The notes under the pieces are model-generated. The model was given only the letters and a program-made list of their open reading frames with translations. It was not told the DNA's origin and ran no database searches. A program made the translations under genes and the position numbers. A stretch of DNA of 64,000 bases from positions 1 through 64,000 of the forward strand of contig REGQ01000024.1 in assembly GCA_004134985.1 (NCBI GenBank), in the 5' to 3' direction. Below, piece by piece: positions 1 to 9,226 of this stretch (the first letter of the stretch is position 1; every line of letters begins with the position of its first letter). The DNA comes from Paenibacillaceae bacterium (GTDB lineage: Bacteria; Bacillota; Bacilli; Paenibacillales; Paenibacillaceae).

Positions 1-17
1 AATGTAATTGTCTCCTG

Positions 18-70
18 TCCCATAGTGACATTATCTCAGAACAGTTATGGGATGACATTATCACAGAAGA
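18..70. repeat. Direct repeat pair with inverted arms, possibly an insertion-sequence end
   Basis: Two 18-base near-copies of TGACATTATCTCAGAACA lie at 26-43 and 53-70, 27 bases apart. CCCATA (18-23) and TATGGG (46-51) form an inverted pair around the first copy. Repeated transposase-binding motifs near a terminus are typical of IS21-like ends, but no transposase is visible and the element would extend beyond the left edge, so this is only a suggestion. Confidence 0.35.
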
Positions 71-93
71 ACAACAACGGAATCATATTTTTG

Positions 94-122
94 TTGACAA
101 GCTATAGAGGCGGTAATATAAT
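94..122 (+). promoter_or_regulatory. Sigma-A promoter of the organosulfur operon
   Basis: TTGACA (94-99) and TATAAT (117-122) are both perfect consensus hexamers with an optimal 17-base spacer. The predicted start of transcription is near 129, giving a leader of about 230 bases before the lipoprotein gene. Confidence 0.85.
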
Positions 123-139
123 ACAAAAAATCAAATCAA

Positions 140-168
140 ACAATTCCAACCATAATAATCGGAATTGT
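140..168. promoter_or_regulatory. Inverted repeat just after the transcription start, candidate operator
   Basis: ACAATTCC (140-147) and GGAATTGT (161-168) are perfect 8-base arms separated by 13 A/T-rich bases, centred about 25 bases after the predicted transcription start. The position suits a repressor operator. ATTCC...GGAAT half-sites are reminiscent of cysteine-regulator (CymR-type) sites, which would fit a sulfur operon, but this is inference and no regulator gene is adjacent. Confidence 0.5.
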
Positions 169-229
169 GTCGAAGGATGTCATGTTGTGTCATGCTAGTC
201 ATCTTTTGGTTTTTTGAATTGTTCTTTAA

Positions 230-283
230 CGCGGCTTAATACCGTACGAACGGCTTTTAGATATACCGCGATCAAAGGGGAGG
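230..283 (+). other. Structured part of the 5' leader with an isolated ribosome-binding-like site
   Basis: CGCGG (230-234) can pair with CCGCG (266-270), enclosing a small CCGT/ACGG hairpin (242-253). Directly after it is AAAGGGGAGG (274-283), a strong Shine-Dalgarno-like string with no convincing start codon at normal spacing; the lipoprotein start is 77 bases further on. No known riboswitch consensus was recognised. Confidence 0.35.
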
Positions 284-359
284 TGTGCGCATCTAAGGTG
301 TCTTGTATGAAATAATTCGGATGGATGACTTTGAAATGATAAAAAAACTTTAGGAGTGG

Positions 360-1457
360 ATGGGAAGCCATATGGGTACTTCAGTAAAAAACACGAATCG
401 AAATCGTTTAATTCAATCGTCTCTTCTAGTTATTCTGCTAACGGCAATGCTTGTACTGCAAGCCTGCGGTCAATCCGGCAGCAATTCCACTGGCGGCAAG
501 GCTTCTCCTAGTTCTTCATCTCAGGAAAACAATGGGGAGCAGAAGGGGACGGACGGAACCGAGCCAGTGGTCAAAAAGGTTCCTGAAAAGTTCACCTATT
601 TATTTGTCGGCGTGACAGGCAAGCAAACTGGCGCAGAAGGCTGGGGCTTCCATACCGGCATTATACCGAAAGTTCTGGCCGAGTATGGAATTAAAGAGGC
701 TGAGGCTCTCGGCGGAGGCACGGGACCGGACATTAATGAATCGTTGCTTGCCGGCAGGGCCGATGTTGCCAGCACGGGAGATACACCGCAATTGCTTACG
801 CGCGCTGCAGGCAACAAGACGAGGCTGATCGGGTTTCAAAGTATACAAGGTGAAAGCTATCTGATCGGAAAAAAAGACGGCCCGACTTCTGTTCAGGATC
901 TGGAGGGCAAAACCGTTGCGGTTGTCAAAGGTTCTATTATGCATCGCTATATAGTCGGCTTGCTGAAGGAAAATAATGTGACAGCCAACATTATTAACTT
1001 GAGTTGGGCGGATTCCTATGCAGCCTTGACCCGTGGAGATATCGACGCGTTTGCACCCGCTGCTTACGACTATACCTCCTACAAGCTGGCAAACGAGGAA
1101 GGGTTCCCGACGCTGGACAGGGGCATTAATCACCCGCAGCTTCTGGGCACAGCCGTAACGGTTGCGCGCGAGGAATTTCTCAACGAATACCCTGACTTCA
1201 CAGAAGCGTGGGACGCAGCGAGAGCAGCCGCATTAGAAGACCTCCGCTCCAAGCCGGATGAGTACTATAAGTTTGTATCCGAAGTAACAGGAGGACCGGT
1301 AGACATCATCCCGCATCTGTATCCGATCGAACTAATTTCCGACACAGGCATTATTGATGACGGTGTTAACTTGCTCCGAGCGGCCAAACAATTTTTGCTT
1401 GATGAAAACTTGGCGGCAGGCGATTTTGATCTAGATCAATGGCTTTACAAAAAGTGA
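360..1457 (+). CDS. Sulfonate/nitrate/taurine-type ABC transporter substrate-binding lipoprotein
   Basis: This 365-residue extracellular binding protein resembles the SsuA/NMT1-like family that captures aliphatic sulfonates, taurine or nitrate. A charged N-terminus and a hydrophobic stretch (residues 17-35) end in the lipobox LQAC, with Cys36 as the lipid-anchored residue. A Ser/Gly/Asn-rich linker follows, then the binding domain with the typical GGTGPDINESLLAGRADVA segment near residues 118-136. The start at 360 follows AGGAG closely (3 bases); ATG at 372 is an alternative with poorer spacing. It is the first gene of an operon with two permeases (2836-4514) and an ATPase (6743-7522). The substrate is inferred from the sulfur-related neighbours and not proven. 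Confidence 0.85.
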   Translation: MGSHMGTSVKNTNRNRLIQSSLLVILLTAMLVLQACGQSGSNSTGGKASPSSSSQENNGEQKGTDGTEPVVKKVPEKFTYLFVGVTGKQTGAEGWGFHTGIIPKVLAEYGIKEAEALGGGTGPDINESLLAGRADVASTGDTPQLLTRAAGNKTRLIGFQSIQGESYLIGKKDGPTSVQDLEGKTVAVVKGSIMHRYIVGLLKENNVTANIINLSWADSYAALTRGDIDAFAPAAYDYTSYKLANEEGFPTLDRGINHPQLLGTAVTVAREEFLNEYPDFTEAWDAARAAALEDLRSKPDEYYKFVSEVTGGPVDIIPHLYPIELISDTGIIDDGVNLLRAAKQFLLDENLAAGDFDLDQWLYKK

Positions 1458-1474
1458 TGGGGAGGAAGATTTAA

Positions 1475-2818
1475 ATGAGCGAAAAACAATTGCATTTGGG
1501 AGCATTTATTACAGGTTCAGGAAGTTCGGTGGCTTCGTGGAGGCACCCTGATTCTCCTTCCGACGGACCGGTCAATTTGCAGCATAATCTTAAGCTGGCG
1601 AAAATTGCAGAAGAGGCAAAATTCGATTTTGCATTTATTGCCGATTCAGCTTACATCACCAAAGAATCCACCCCGTATTTCCAAAGCCGGTTCGAGCCAT
1701 TGACGATTTTATCGGCGATGGCGTCGCATACGGAAAAGTTGGGGTTAATCGGTACGTTCACGACCTCCTTCAGCGAACCGTTCACAACGGCCAGACAACT
1801 TGCTTCGCTTGATAAGCTCAGCGGAGGGCGGGCCGGATGGAACGCCGTCACCTCCGCTCTTGAAGACGTGGCCAAAAACCACAGCCAGGATAAGCTGTAC
1901 GATCATGCCGAGCGCTATGCAATAGCCGATGAATATATTACGGTTGCCAAGGGGCTTTGGGACTCCTGGGAGGACGATGCCTTTGTGCGCGATAAGGAAC
2001 AAGGGGTTTATACCGATCTGGACAAGCTGCACACCCTTAATCATGTCGGCAAGTATTTCTCGATTAAAGGCCCGCTTAATATGGAGCCTTCTCCGCAAGG
2101 ACGCCCGATTGTGTTCCAGGCAGGCGCTTCCGATATAGGCAGGGACCTGGCGGCGCGCCAGGCAGATGGCATCTTCTCACCGTCTAGCGACCTGGAAGAA
2201 GCGAGAGAATTTTACAAAGATATTAAACAGCGTGCAGCTTTCTATGGGCGCAAGCCGGAAGAAATCCTTATATTCCCCGCCATCACACCGGTTATTGGGG
2301 CAACGGAAGAGAAAGCAAACGAGAAATACGAGCGCGTGAGCTCCTATGTCGATATTAATCTTGCCATCCGGTATTTGAGCAGATATTTCAGCTTTTTTGA
2401 TTTTACACAGTTCCCGCTGGATGAGCCGCTTCCCGATTTGGGGGACATCGGAAACAACAGTTTCAAATCAACCGCCGAGATGTTCAAGAAGATGGCCAGA
2501 GAGGAAAATTTGACGTTGCGCCAACTCGCGCTAAGAGCAGCGTCGCCAAAAGGCAAATTTGTCGGTACGGCCGAACAAATCGCCGACCGCATGCAGGAGC
2601 TTTTTGAAGCGGAAGCTGTAGACGGATTCATTATTTACGGTCAAGTGCAGCCGGAAGGTCTGCAGGAATTTACCGAGCAGGTGGTGCCGATTTTGCAAGA
2701 AAGAGGACTTTTCCGTAAGGAGTATACGGGAAGCACGCTGCGCGAGCATTTGAATTTGTCGTATCCTGTTAATCGGTACACGCAAGAAAGAGAAGCACGG
2801 TCAATCAATCACGCGTAA
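1475..2818 (+). CDS. Flavin-dependent monooxygenase of the NtaA/SnaA/DszA family
   Basis: The 447-residue protein is a bacterial-luciferase-like monooxygenase of the NtaA/SnaA/DszA/YxeK type, which uses reduced FMN from a separate reductase to oxidise organosulfur or related compounds. Family hallmarks are the N-terminal LGAFITGSGSSVASWRHP stretch, LEPLTILSAMA-like text near residue 75 (FEPLTILSAMA), and GRAGWNAVTS near residues 117-126, which is characteristic of this subgroup. GGGGAGGAAG precedes the ATG. It lies between the binding protein and the permeases, so its substrate is probably what the transporter imports. The flavoprotein at 11136-11891 could supply reduced flavin. The exact substrate cannot be told from sequence. 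Confidence 0.85.
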   Translation: MSEKQLHLGAFITGSGSSVASWRHPDSPSDGPVNLQHNLKLAKIAEEAKFDFAFIADSAYITKESTPYFQSRFEPLTILSAMASHTEKLGLIGTFTTSFSEPFTTARQLASLDKLSGGRAGWNAVTSALEDVAKNHSQDKLYDHAERYAIADEYITVAKGLWDSWEDDAFVRDKEQGVYTDLDKLHTLNHVGKYFSIKGPLNMEPSPQGRPIVFQAGASDIGRDLAARQADGIFSPSSDLEEAREFYKDIKQRAAFYGRKPEEILIFPAITPVIGATEEKANEKYERVSSYVDINLAIRYLSRYFSFFDFTQFPLDEPLPDLGDIGNNSFKSTAEMFKKMAREENLTLRQLALRAASPKGKFVGTAEQIADRMQELFEAEAVDGFIIYGQVQPEGLQEFTEQVVPILQERGLFRKEYTGSTLREHLNLSYPVNRYTQEREARSINHA

Positions 2819-2835
2819 TGAAAGGGAGGACTGTT

Positions 2836-3675
2836 ATGGGCGGCAAAGCGATCGAACTGTCTGTTTCGGCAAAAACGATAGACAAAGTGAAACGCAAATG
2901 GCCGTACAAACATCGGTTGTACAAAATTGTCGCTGGAAGCACGATACCTGTGGCGATACTGGTCTTGTGGCAACTGCTGGGGGATGCGGGCAGAATTTCT
3001 CCGCTCCTGTTTCCTACTCCTTTAAAAATCTGGGAGTCGCTGCTGCGTCTGCATAACAGTGGCATACTGTGGAGCAACGTGTTCATAAGCATCCAGCGCG
3101 TTGTGTATGGGTTTGTGATCGGTGCGGGATTAGGTTTTCTGCTTGGCTTGCTGGTCGGTTTTATCCGGCTGGTTGAAAAAACAATTGATCCGACTGTTCA
3201 AATGATCCGCATGGTGCCTCATTTAGCGGTAACAACACTTTTTGTACTATGGTTCGGAATAGGAGAAACATCAAAAATTTTACTTATTGCGAAAGGCTCG
3301 TTTTTTCCGCTCTACATCAATACATATTTGGGTATTCGCAATGTGGATGCCAAATATTTTGAAGTGGCCAAAGTGCTCGGTTTTAGTCGTATTAAACAAA
3401 TCGTCCGGCTTGTCATACCTGCCAGCCTTCCTAATATTTTTCTGGGCATTCGCTTGTCTGTATCTGTTTCGTGGCTTGGGCTGGTCGTAGCGGAAATTAT
3501 GGGCTCTACCTCTGGCATCGGTTACTTGATGATGGATGCAAGAGCAATGGGGATTACCAGCAATGTTTTCGTCGGCATTTTTTTCTTCGCCGTGTGCGGT
3601 AAAATTTCCGATTCGCTGATCGTCGGTCTGGAACGGCGTCTGCTTAAGTGGCGGGACAGTTTCCAGGGGAAATAA
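2836..3675 (+). CDS. ABC transporter permease, SsuC/TauC type (first copy)
   Basis: This 279-residue inner-membrane permease has about six hydrophobic segments and a late loop resembling the ATPase-coupling EAA region (AKVLGFSRIKQIVRLVIPAS, near residues 174-193). The start at 2836 has GGGAGG at optimal distance; an upstream in-frame ATG at 2818 overlaps the monooxygenase stop but has no site of its own. It is closely followed by a paralogous permease, so the pair probably forms a heterodimeric channel. That differs from the usual single SsuC. Confidence 0.85.
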   Translation: MGGKAIELSVSAKTIDKVKRKWPYKHRLYKIVAGSTIPVAILVLWQLLGDAGRISPLLFPTPLKIWESLLRLHNSGILWSNVFISIQRVVYGFVIGAGLGFLLGLLVGFIRLVEKTIDPTVQMIRMVPHLAVTTLFVLWFGIGETSKILLIAKGSFFPLYINTYLGIRNVDAKYFEVAKVLGFSRIKQIVRLVIPASLPNIFLGIRLSVSVSWLGLVVAEIMGSTSGIGYLMMDARAMGITSNVFVGIFFFAVCGKISDSLIVGLERRLLKWRDSFQGK

Positions 3676-3689
3676 AAGGAGGGGAAAGT

Positions 3690-4514
3690 ATGAGCGTCAG
3701 AACAGACCCGCAAGTCAGCGCGCGCAAGCCGGGATTTCGAATGAAGCGCAATGGCAAAGTAACCGATGTGCTTTTAGGTGCGGCTTTTCCCGTTATTCTG
3801 GTGGTGATTTGGCAAACGGCAGGCTTCCTGGGAATCATTGATTCATTCTTTTTGCCTACTCCTTGGGAAATCGCAAATGGATTTTATTCGCTCATTGTTA
3901 GCGGAGAACTGTTTCAGCATTTAAGTGTCAGCCTTCGCAGGGCAGCAGCGGGATTTCTGTCGGGCGGGGTAGCGGCGTTTTTACTTGGCGTTTGGACGGG
4001 CTTCTCGCGCAAGTCCGAGGACTTTATTGATCCGACGCTCCAGATCATCAGAATCGTGCCGGGGTTGGCGCTGGCGCCTCTAATTATTTTATGGTTCGGA
4101 TTTGGCGAAACCTCTAAAATTGTCATTATCGCAATCGGGTCCTTTTTTCCGATTTACATTAATACGTTTCTCGGCATTCGAAGCGTCGAGAACAAGCTGT
4201 ATGAGGTATCCCGTGTTTTGCAGTTTAGTAGGTATAGAAGGCTCATCAAGCTGGTTGTGCCTTCATCGTTGCCGCATTTGCTGCTCGGCGTTCGGCTGTC
4301 GCTAGCCATCGCTTGGCTTAGCCTGATCGTAGCGGAACTGGTCGGGGCAAGCGCGGGTGTCGGAAGTCTGATTCTATCCTCGGCTCAACATGGGAGAACG
4401 GATCTCGTATTTGTAGGCGTCATTATATTTGCAATCGTGGGCAAATTAGTTGATTCCTTTATTAAATTATTGGAACAACGCTGGTTGAAATGGCGCGATA
4501 GCTATCAGGGATAA
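3690..4514 (+). CDS. ABC transporter permease, SsuC/TauC type (second copy)
   Basis: The 274-residue permease is a paralog of the preceding gene; both share the IRxVPxLAxxxLxxLWFGxGETSKI stretch and an EAA-like loop (SRVLQFSRYRRLIKLVVPSS). ATG 3690 is preceded by AGGAGGGG at 5 bases; the longer frame from 3648 overlaps the previous gene and has no ribosome site. Together with 2836-3675 and the ATPase at 6743-7522 it would complete an importer. Whether the two permeases act together or separately is inference. Confidence 0.85.
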   Translation: MSVRTDPQVSARKPGFRMKRNGKVTDVLLGAAFPVILVVIWQTAGFLGIIDSFFLPTPWEIANGFYSLIVSGELFQHLSVSLRRAAAGFLSGGVAAFLLGVWTGFSRKSEDFIDPTLQIIRIVPGLALAPLIILWFGFGETSKIVIIAIGSFFPIYINTFLGIRSVENKLYEVSRVLQFSRYRRLIKLVVPSSLPHLLLGVRLSLAIAWLSLIVAELVGASAGVGSLILSSAQHGRTDLVFVGVIIFAIVGKLVDSFIKLLEQRWLKWRDSYQG

Positions 4515-4570
4515 CTTTAGTATGTGCCTGCTGCTGCGCCGATACAAATACTAAACAGGAGGAATGCGTG

Positions 4571-5323
4571 ATGAGTGAAGCACCGAAGGCCAATCGCCCT
4601 GCACCGCCGCAATTTGACAATCTGGAGGATGAGCGCGAGCACCGCAAGCAACGGCTTGTGGCAGCGTTCCGCGTTTTCTCGAAATATGGTTATGATGAAG
4701 GGGTTATGGGTCACATCTCCGTGCGCGATCCGATCAAGACAGATCATTATTGGACCAATCCATTGGCGCTCAGTTTCAATTTGATCAAAACGAGCGATCT
4801 AGTGCTGCAAAATCATAAGGGCGAAATTGTGCACGGACATGGCTACGTTCACGGCGGGGCATTGCTTCTGCATCCGCCGATTCAAAAACTAAGACCTGAT
4901 ATCAATGCAATTGCTCACACACATTCCATATTTGGAAAAACATGGTGTTCTCTTGGGCGAAAGCTTGATCCGATAACGACGGAGTCCGCGGTGTTCTATC
5001 AGGCCCACGATGTGTTTGACAGCTTTAAACACGGTGAGGGCGAGGCGCTGGCGAATGCGGTTGGCAACAATAAGGGGCTGCTGTTGAAAAATCACGGGCT
5101 GGTCACCTTCGGCAAGACGGTTGACGAAGCGGCGTACTGGTTCATTTCGATGGAGCGCTCTTGCCAGGCGCAACTGCTTGCGGAGGCGGTCGGCAAGCCG
5201 GAGCTGATCGAGCACGAGCGTGCGCAGCAGGTGTCCAATCGTTTCACCTCCGATATGGGATGGTTGAACTTCCAACCCTACTACGACACAATTGTTAAAG
5301 AAAACCCTGAGTTGTTTCAATAG
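4571..5323 (+). CDS. Class II aldolase/adducin-family protein
   Basis: This 250-residue protein belongs to the class II aldolase/adducin fold, zinc enzymes that cleave or decarboxylate phosphosugars and related carbonyl compounds. The metal-binding HTHS motif is near residues 117-120 and a later NHGLVTFG carries another likely ligand. AGGAGG (4557-4562) lies 8 bases before the ATG; a GTG at 4568 is also possible. Its place inside a sulfonate-type transport operon suggests it handles the carbon part of an organosulfur compound after oxidation. That is inference; no specific family member can be named. Confidence 0.75.
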   Translation: MSEAPKANRPAPPQFDNLEDEREHRKQRLVAAFRVFSKYGYDEGVMGHISVRDPIKTDHYWTNPLALSFNLIKTSDLVLQNHKGEIVHGHGYVHGGALLLHPPIQKLRPDINAIAHTHSIFGKTWCSLGRKLDPITTESAVFYQAHDVFDSFKHGEGEALANAVGNNKGLLLKNHGLVTFGKTVDEAAYWFISMERSCQAQLLAEAVGKPELIEHERAQQVSNRFTSDMGWLNFQPYYDTIVKENPELFQ

Positions 5324-5339
5324 CGACTAGGGAGGGGAC

Positions 5340-6671
5340 ATGGGCACGAGACAGCATTTCTGGATTATCATCACGGTGGCGCTGGGCGTTCTGATGAATC
5401 CGATCAATACAACGATGATTACCGTTGCCTTTGCTCGAATACAAGAAAGCTTTGGTGCGGATTTTACGGATGTATCGTGGCTTGTTGCATCCTACTACAT
5501 CATTAGCGCTGTTGCCCAGCCTGTTATGGGGAAAATAAGCGACATGGCGGGGCCTCGGCGAATTTTTATCGTCGGCTTGTTGCTCGTAAGCGCGTCTTCT
5601 GCGCTCGCTCCGCTGTCGGGCAGCATCGGGCAGCTCATGGTCTATCGCGCCATTCAGGCGCTCGGCACCTCGGCGCTGCATCCTGCCGGCATCAGTCTTC
5701 TTAAGCATCACGTCTCTGAAAAACAAGCCCGGGCTCTCGGCGTTGTCAGTTTTTTTTCGTCCTTTTCCGCTGCTGTCGGTCCTTCGGTTGGAGGATTTAT
5801 TATTCAATACAGCGACTGGAAAGCCATTTTTTTCATTAATATTCCTTTAATAGCTGTTTTGCTGCTGCTTGTGTATTTTGCTATACCACGCGATTCAGCC
5901 GGGTCGAGCGGCTCGTTCGCAGAACTCGACTATATAGGCATCGTCTTGTTCGGCTTCCTTATCTTCGGCTGGTTTGTGTTCTTCCAACAAATTGCGGACC
6001 CGAATTATGTATTGCTTCTGGCAAACGTATTGTTGAGCCTCATCTTTTACAGCTATCAATACCGTGCGAGGATGCCTTTTATCAACGTTCGGCTCATAAA
6101 GTCAAACGCGATGCTGGGACTTATTTATTTGCAATATACGATGACGAATATGGTCTTGTACAGCATATTGTTCGGAATGCCCGTCTTTCTAATAACTACG
6201 GCGGGATTCCAGAGCGATCAAGCGGGACTGCTGCTGCTGGCGCTGTCTGCACCCAATCTGCTGCTCGTTCCCTTCTTGGCCATGTGGGCCGAGCGCCGGG
6301 GCAACTACAAGATGCTATCGGCAGGAGCTTTACTGACCATTGTAGCGCTAATTCTATTTTACGGTCTCAAGGCAGAAAGCGGCCCCCTCGCGATTTGCAT
6401 CGCGCTTTCCTTATTTGGCATAGCCAATTCGGCGCAAGGATTCGCATTGCAAAATGTTTTGTTCCGAATCGTTGATGAAAGCCAGATTGGCACGTTCTCA
6501 GGGCTGCTGCAAACTTCACGCTTTATCGGCACCATTGCCGCTTCCTGCACGCTCGGGGCGGCATTCGGCAGCACCATAACGGTAGAAGGTCTTCGCATGA
6601 TTATGCTTCTATGTCTTGCGGCGGCTTGCGGTGCATGTGTGTGCGTGTGGGGAATGCTGCGCCGGGGATAA
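5340..6671 (+). CDS. Major facilitator superfamily transporter, DHA2-like
   Basis: The 443-residue polytopic membrane protein starts [20 protein letters not shown] and resembles drug:proton antiporters of the DHA2 group. A motif-A loop between helices 2 and 3 is visible ([13 protein letters not shown], near residues 61-73). It is rather short for a 14-helix DHA2 protein. GGAGGGG precedes the ATG. It sits between the aldolase and the ABC ATPase, so it may export a product or toxic by-product of the pathway. The substrate is unknown. Confidence 0.8.
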   Translation: MGTRQHFWIIITVALGVLMNPINTTMITVAFARIQESFGADFTDVSWLVASYYIISAVAQPVMGKISDMAGPRRIFIVGLLLVSASSALAPLSGSIGQLMVYRAIQALGTSALHPAGISLLKHHVSEKQARALGVVSFFSSFSAAVGPSVGGFIIQYSDWKAIFFINIPLIAVLLLLVYFAIPRDSAGSSGSFAELDYIGIVLFGFLIFGWFVFFQQIADPNYVLLLANVLLSLIFYSYQYRARMPFINVRLIKSNAMLGLIYLQYTMTNMVLYSILFGMPVFLITTAGFQSDQAGLLLLALSAPNLLLVPFLAMWAERRGNYKMLSAGALLTIVALILFYGLKAESGPLAICIALSLFGIANSAQGFALQNVLFRIVDESQIGTFSGLLQTSRFIGTIAASCTLGAAFGSTITVEGLRMIMLLCLAAACGACVCVWGMLRRG

Positions 6672-6742
6672 GCAGCACAGCCAGGGGGACCAGTTCCTTA
6701 AAAGGGGCAGCAGATTATAATTGGAAGGAGTTGTGGGGAGAA

Positions 6743-7522
6743 ATGAGTGCTCCGTTGCTAGAGATAAAAGAATTGGACAAAACCTTTCATGCGAATGGGA
6801 ATGAAGTCCAAGCCCTTCAAAATATTAACCTCGATATTAAAGACGGCGAATTTGTGACAGTTATCGGACCGAGCGGCTGCGGGAAAAGCACCCTTCTACG
6901 CATTATTGCGGGACTGGACGCCGATTATGAAGGGACGGCGCTTCTTTCCGGCGAACCGATTGCCGGCCCGGGCATTGACAAAGGTTTTGTGTTTCAGGAA
7001 CCCCGTTTGTTTCCGTGGCTGACAGTCGAGCAGAATATTGCGGCCGATCAGTCGCTGCGCAATCCGAAGATTCGGGAAAAGGTGCAGGAACTGATTAGCT
7101 TGGTCAAGCTGGACGGCTTCGAGAAGTCGTATCCGCGGGAGCTGTCGGGCGGTATGGCGCAACGGGTTGCGATTGCAAGGGCGCTGCTGCGCAATCCGAA
7201 GGTGCTATTGCTCGACGAGCCGTTCGGCGCGCTTGATGCTTTTACCAGATCCCATATGCAAGAGGCGCTGCTCGATATTTGGGAGAAAAATAAAACAACG
7301 ATGATATTTGTAACGCATGATTTGGACGAAGCGGTGGTGCTCGCCAATCGTATCGTTATTCTGAAGCCGCGGCCGGGTGAAATCCGTCGTATTGTAAAGG
7401 TAGACTTGCCTTTTCCCCGCAAAAAGGCAAGCGCCTCGTTCCAAGAAATCCGCTACAAAGTGTTAAGCGAATTTGAGCGAATCGAGGAGCTGACGCTAGG
7501 AGAATCGGGCGCAGGCATATAA
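6743..7522 (+). CDS. ABC transporter ATPase, SsuB/TauB/NrtD type
   Basis: This 259-residue nucleotide-binding subunit drives the sulfonate-type importer. Walker A (GPSGCGKST, near residues 40-48), the Q-loop FQEPRLFPW, the signature LSGGMAQR and Walker B ([13 protein letters not shown]) are all intact, followed by the H-loop [11 protein letters not shown] 6743 follows a GGGGAG string; the frame is open further upstream but without a better start. It is separated from its permeases by the aldolase and MFS genes, an unusual order. The sequence between 6672 and 6742 holds no other gene. Confidence 0.88.
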   Translation: MSAPLLEIKELDKTFHANGNEVQALQNINLDIKDGEFVTVIGPSGCGKSTLLRIIAGLDADYEGTALLSGEPIAGPGIDKGFVFQEPRLFPWLTVEQNIAADQSLRNPKIREKVQELISLVKLDGFEKSYPRELSGGMAQRVAIARALLRNPKVLLLDEPFGALDAFTRSHMQEALLDIWEKNKTTMIFVTHDLDEAVVLANRIVILKPRPGEIRRIVKVDLPFPRKKASASFQEIRYKVLSEFERIEELTLGESGAGI

Positions 7523-7546
7523 ACCAAATGTAAAGGAGATGCTGAC

Positions 7547-9154
7547 GTGAAGTTTGATCCACTCTACCATCCCAATCCGTCCTTCCGATCTCCCGTTTAC
7601 GCCAAAAACGGGATGGTGGCGACGTCGCAACCGCTGGCTGCGCAGGCCGGTCTTGAAATATTAAGAAAGGGGGGCAACGCCATTGACGCGGCCATTGCTG
7701 CCGCGACTGCACTGACCGTTGTAGAGCCATGTTCTAATGGAATAGGCGGGGACGCCTTCGCACTCGTATGGCATAACGGGCAATTGCATGGACTGAATGG
7801 CAGCGGTCCTGCACCTGCTTCCATATCCATTGATTCGATCAGAGAACAAGGATATGAAACCATGCCATCCTACGGCGCGCAGACGGTTACGGTGCCAGGC
7901 GCACCAGCAACCTGGGCGGCTCTTTCGGAAACGTTCGGCCGGCTGTCCTTGGAAGAAACGCTGCAGCCGGCAATTCAATATGCGGAAGAGGGATATCCCG
8001 TTTCGCCGGTAGTAGCGTACAACTGGGGCAAAGCGTTCAATCAGTACCGCGAGCAGTTGAAGGGCGAGTCGTTTAAACACTGGTTTGACTTGTTCGCGCC
8101 GCAGGGGAGAGCACCGAAAGCGGGCGAGCTGTGGAGATCGCCTGATCATGGGGCGACACTGCGGCGTCTCGCTCATAATATTCGGGATTTCTATGAAGGA
8201 GAGCTGGCGGAGAAGATCGGCGCGTTTGTGACGGGCGCAGGGGGATATTTAACGGCTGACGATTTGCGTGCTTACCGCACCGAGTGGGTTGAGCCGATCC
8301 ATGTTTCCTACAGAGGCTATGATGTCTGGGAACTGCCGCCGAACGGGCAAGGGATGGTCGCCCTGCAGGCACTCGGCATTCTGGAAGGATACGAGAGACA
8401 TGCGCCTAATGATAGGGTGACGGTGCACCGGCAAATCGAGGCGATGAAGCTGGCCTTTGCCGACGGGAGGCACTATATCAGTGATCCATCCTTTATGCAG
8501 CGTTCGCCGCAGGACTTGCTCAGCTCAGCCTATCTGGCACAAAGAAGAGCGCTCATTACCGATCAGGCCTTGCTGCCTGAACCAGGCACCCCCAAGCTTG
8601 GCGGAACGGTTTATCTGGCGACTGCCGACAGGGAAGGAAATATGGTCTCCTTCATCCAGAGCAACTACATGGGGTTCGGTTCAGGGTTAGTCGTACCTGG
8701 CACCGGAATTGCCCTGCAGAACAGAGGACGCGACTTCTCGCTTGATCCGGAGCATGTTAATGCGCTTCAACCAGGCAAAAAAACATACCATACGATTATT
8801 CCGGGTTTTCTTACAAAAGGCGGCCAGCCCGTCGGTCCTTTTGGCGTTATGGGCGGTGTGATGCAACCGCAGGGTCATGTACAAACCTTGATGAATACGC
8901 TCGATTTCCATCTGCATCCCCAGGCAGCGCTCGATGCGCCGCGCTGGCAATGGACCGGCGGCAAGACCGTGTTGGTTGAGCCGCATTTTCCTGCGGCTTT
9001 GGCGCAAGCACTGAGTCGACAAGGACATGATATCCGTTTTGCTGTGGAATCAGGATCATTCGGCAGAGGGCAATTGATCTGGCGCGACTTGACAACCGGT
9101 ATGCTGGTCGGCGGGACTGACTCGCGAGCTGATGGGATGGTCGCCGCTTGGTAA
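7547..9154 (+). CDS. Gamma-glutamyltransferase family protein, YwrD-like, cytoplasmic
   Basis: This 535-residue N-terminal-nucleophile hydrolase resembles gamma-glutamyltransferases, which remove the gamma-glutamyl group from glutathione and its S-conjugates. The precursor should cleave before Thr354 in GGTVYLATADREGN. SNYMGFGSG, GIALQNRG and the late GVMGGVMQPQGH match the family. No signal peptide is visible (start MKFDPLYHPNPSF), so it should act inside the cell, as proposed for YwrD-type members. The start is GTG 7547 with AAGGAG 8 bases upstream. With two cysteine-synthase-like genes downstream, it could release a cysteinyl compound from an imported gamma-glutamyl substrate; this is inference. 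Confidence 0.85.
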   Translation: MKFDPLYHPNPSFRSPVYAKNGMVATSQPLAAQAGLEILRKGGNAIDAAIAAATALTVVEPCSNGIGGDAFALVWHNGQLHGLNGSGPAPASISIDSIREQGYETMPSYGAQTVTVPGAPATWAALSETFGRLSLEETLQPAIQYAEEGYPVSPVVAYNWGKAFNQYREQLKGESFKHWFDLFAPQGRAPKAGELWRSPDHGATLRRLAHNIRDFYEGELAEKIGAFVTGAGGYLTADDLRAYRTEWVEPIHVSYRGYDVWELPPNGQGMVALQALGILEGYERHAPNDRVTVHRQIEAMKLAFADGRHYISDPSFMQRSPQDLLSSAYLAQRRALITDQALLPEPGTPKLGGTVYLATADREGNMVSFIQSNYMGFGSGLVVPGTGIALQNRGRDFSLDPEHVNALQPGKKTYHTIIPGFLTKGGQPVGPFGVMGGVMQPQGHVQTLMNTLDFHLHPQAALDAPRWQWTGGKTVLVEPHFPAALAQALSRQGHDIRFAVESGSFGRGQLIWRDLTTGMLVGGTDSRADGMVAAW

Positions 9155-9226
9155 TTGGCAATATGGCAATACGAACGGTTGCTGCCATAGAAGCAGACAA
9201 AATTAGTTATGGAAGGATGGAGAGCA

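Noticed and set aside
360-377. The first protein starts MGSHM, like a cloning-tag scar with an NdeI site
   Set aside because: The surrounding sequence is natural operon context with promoter and leader; the match is five residues and occurs by chance.
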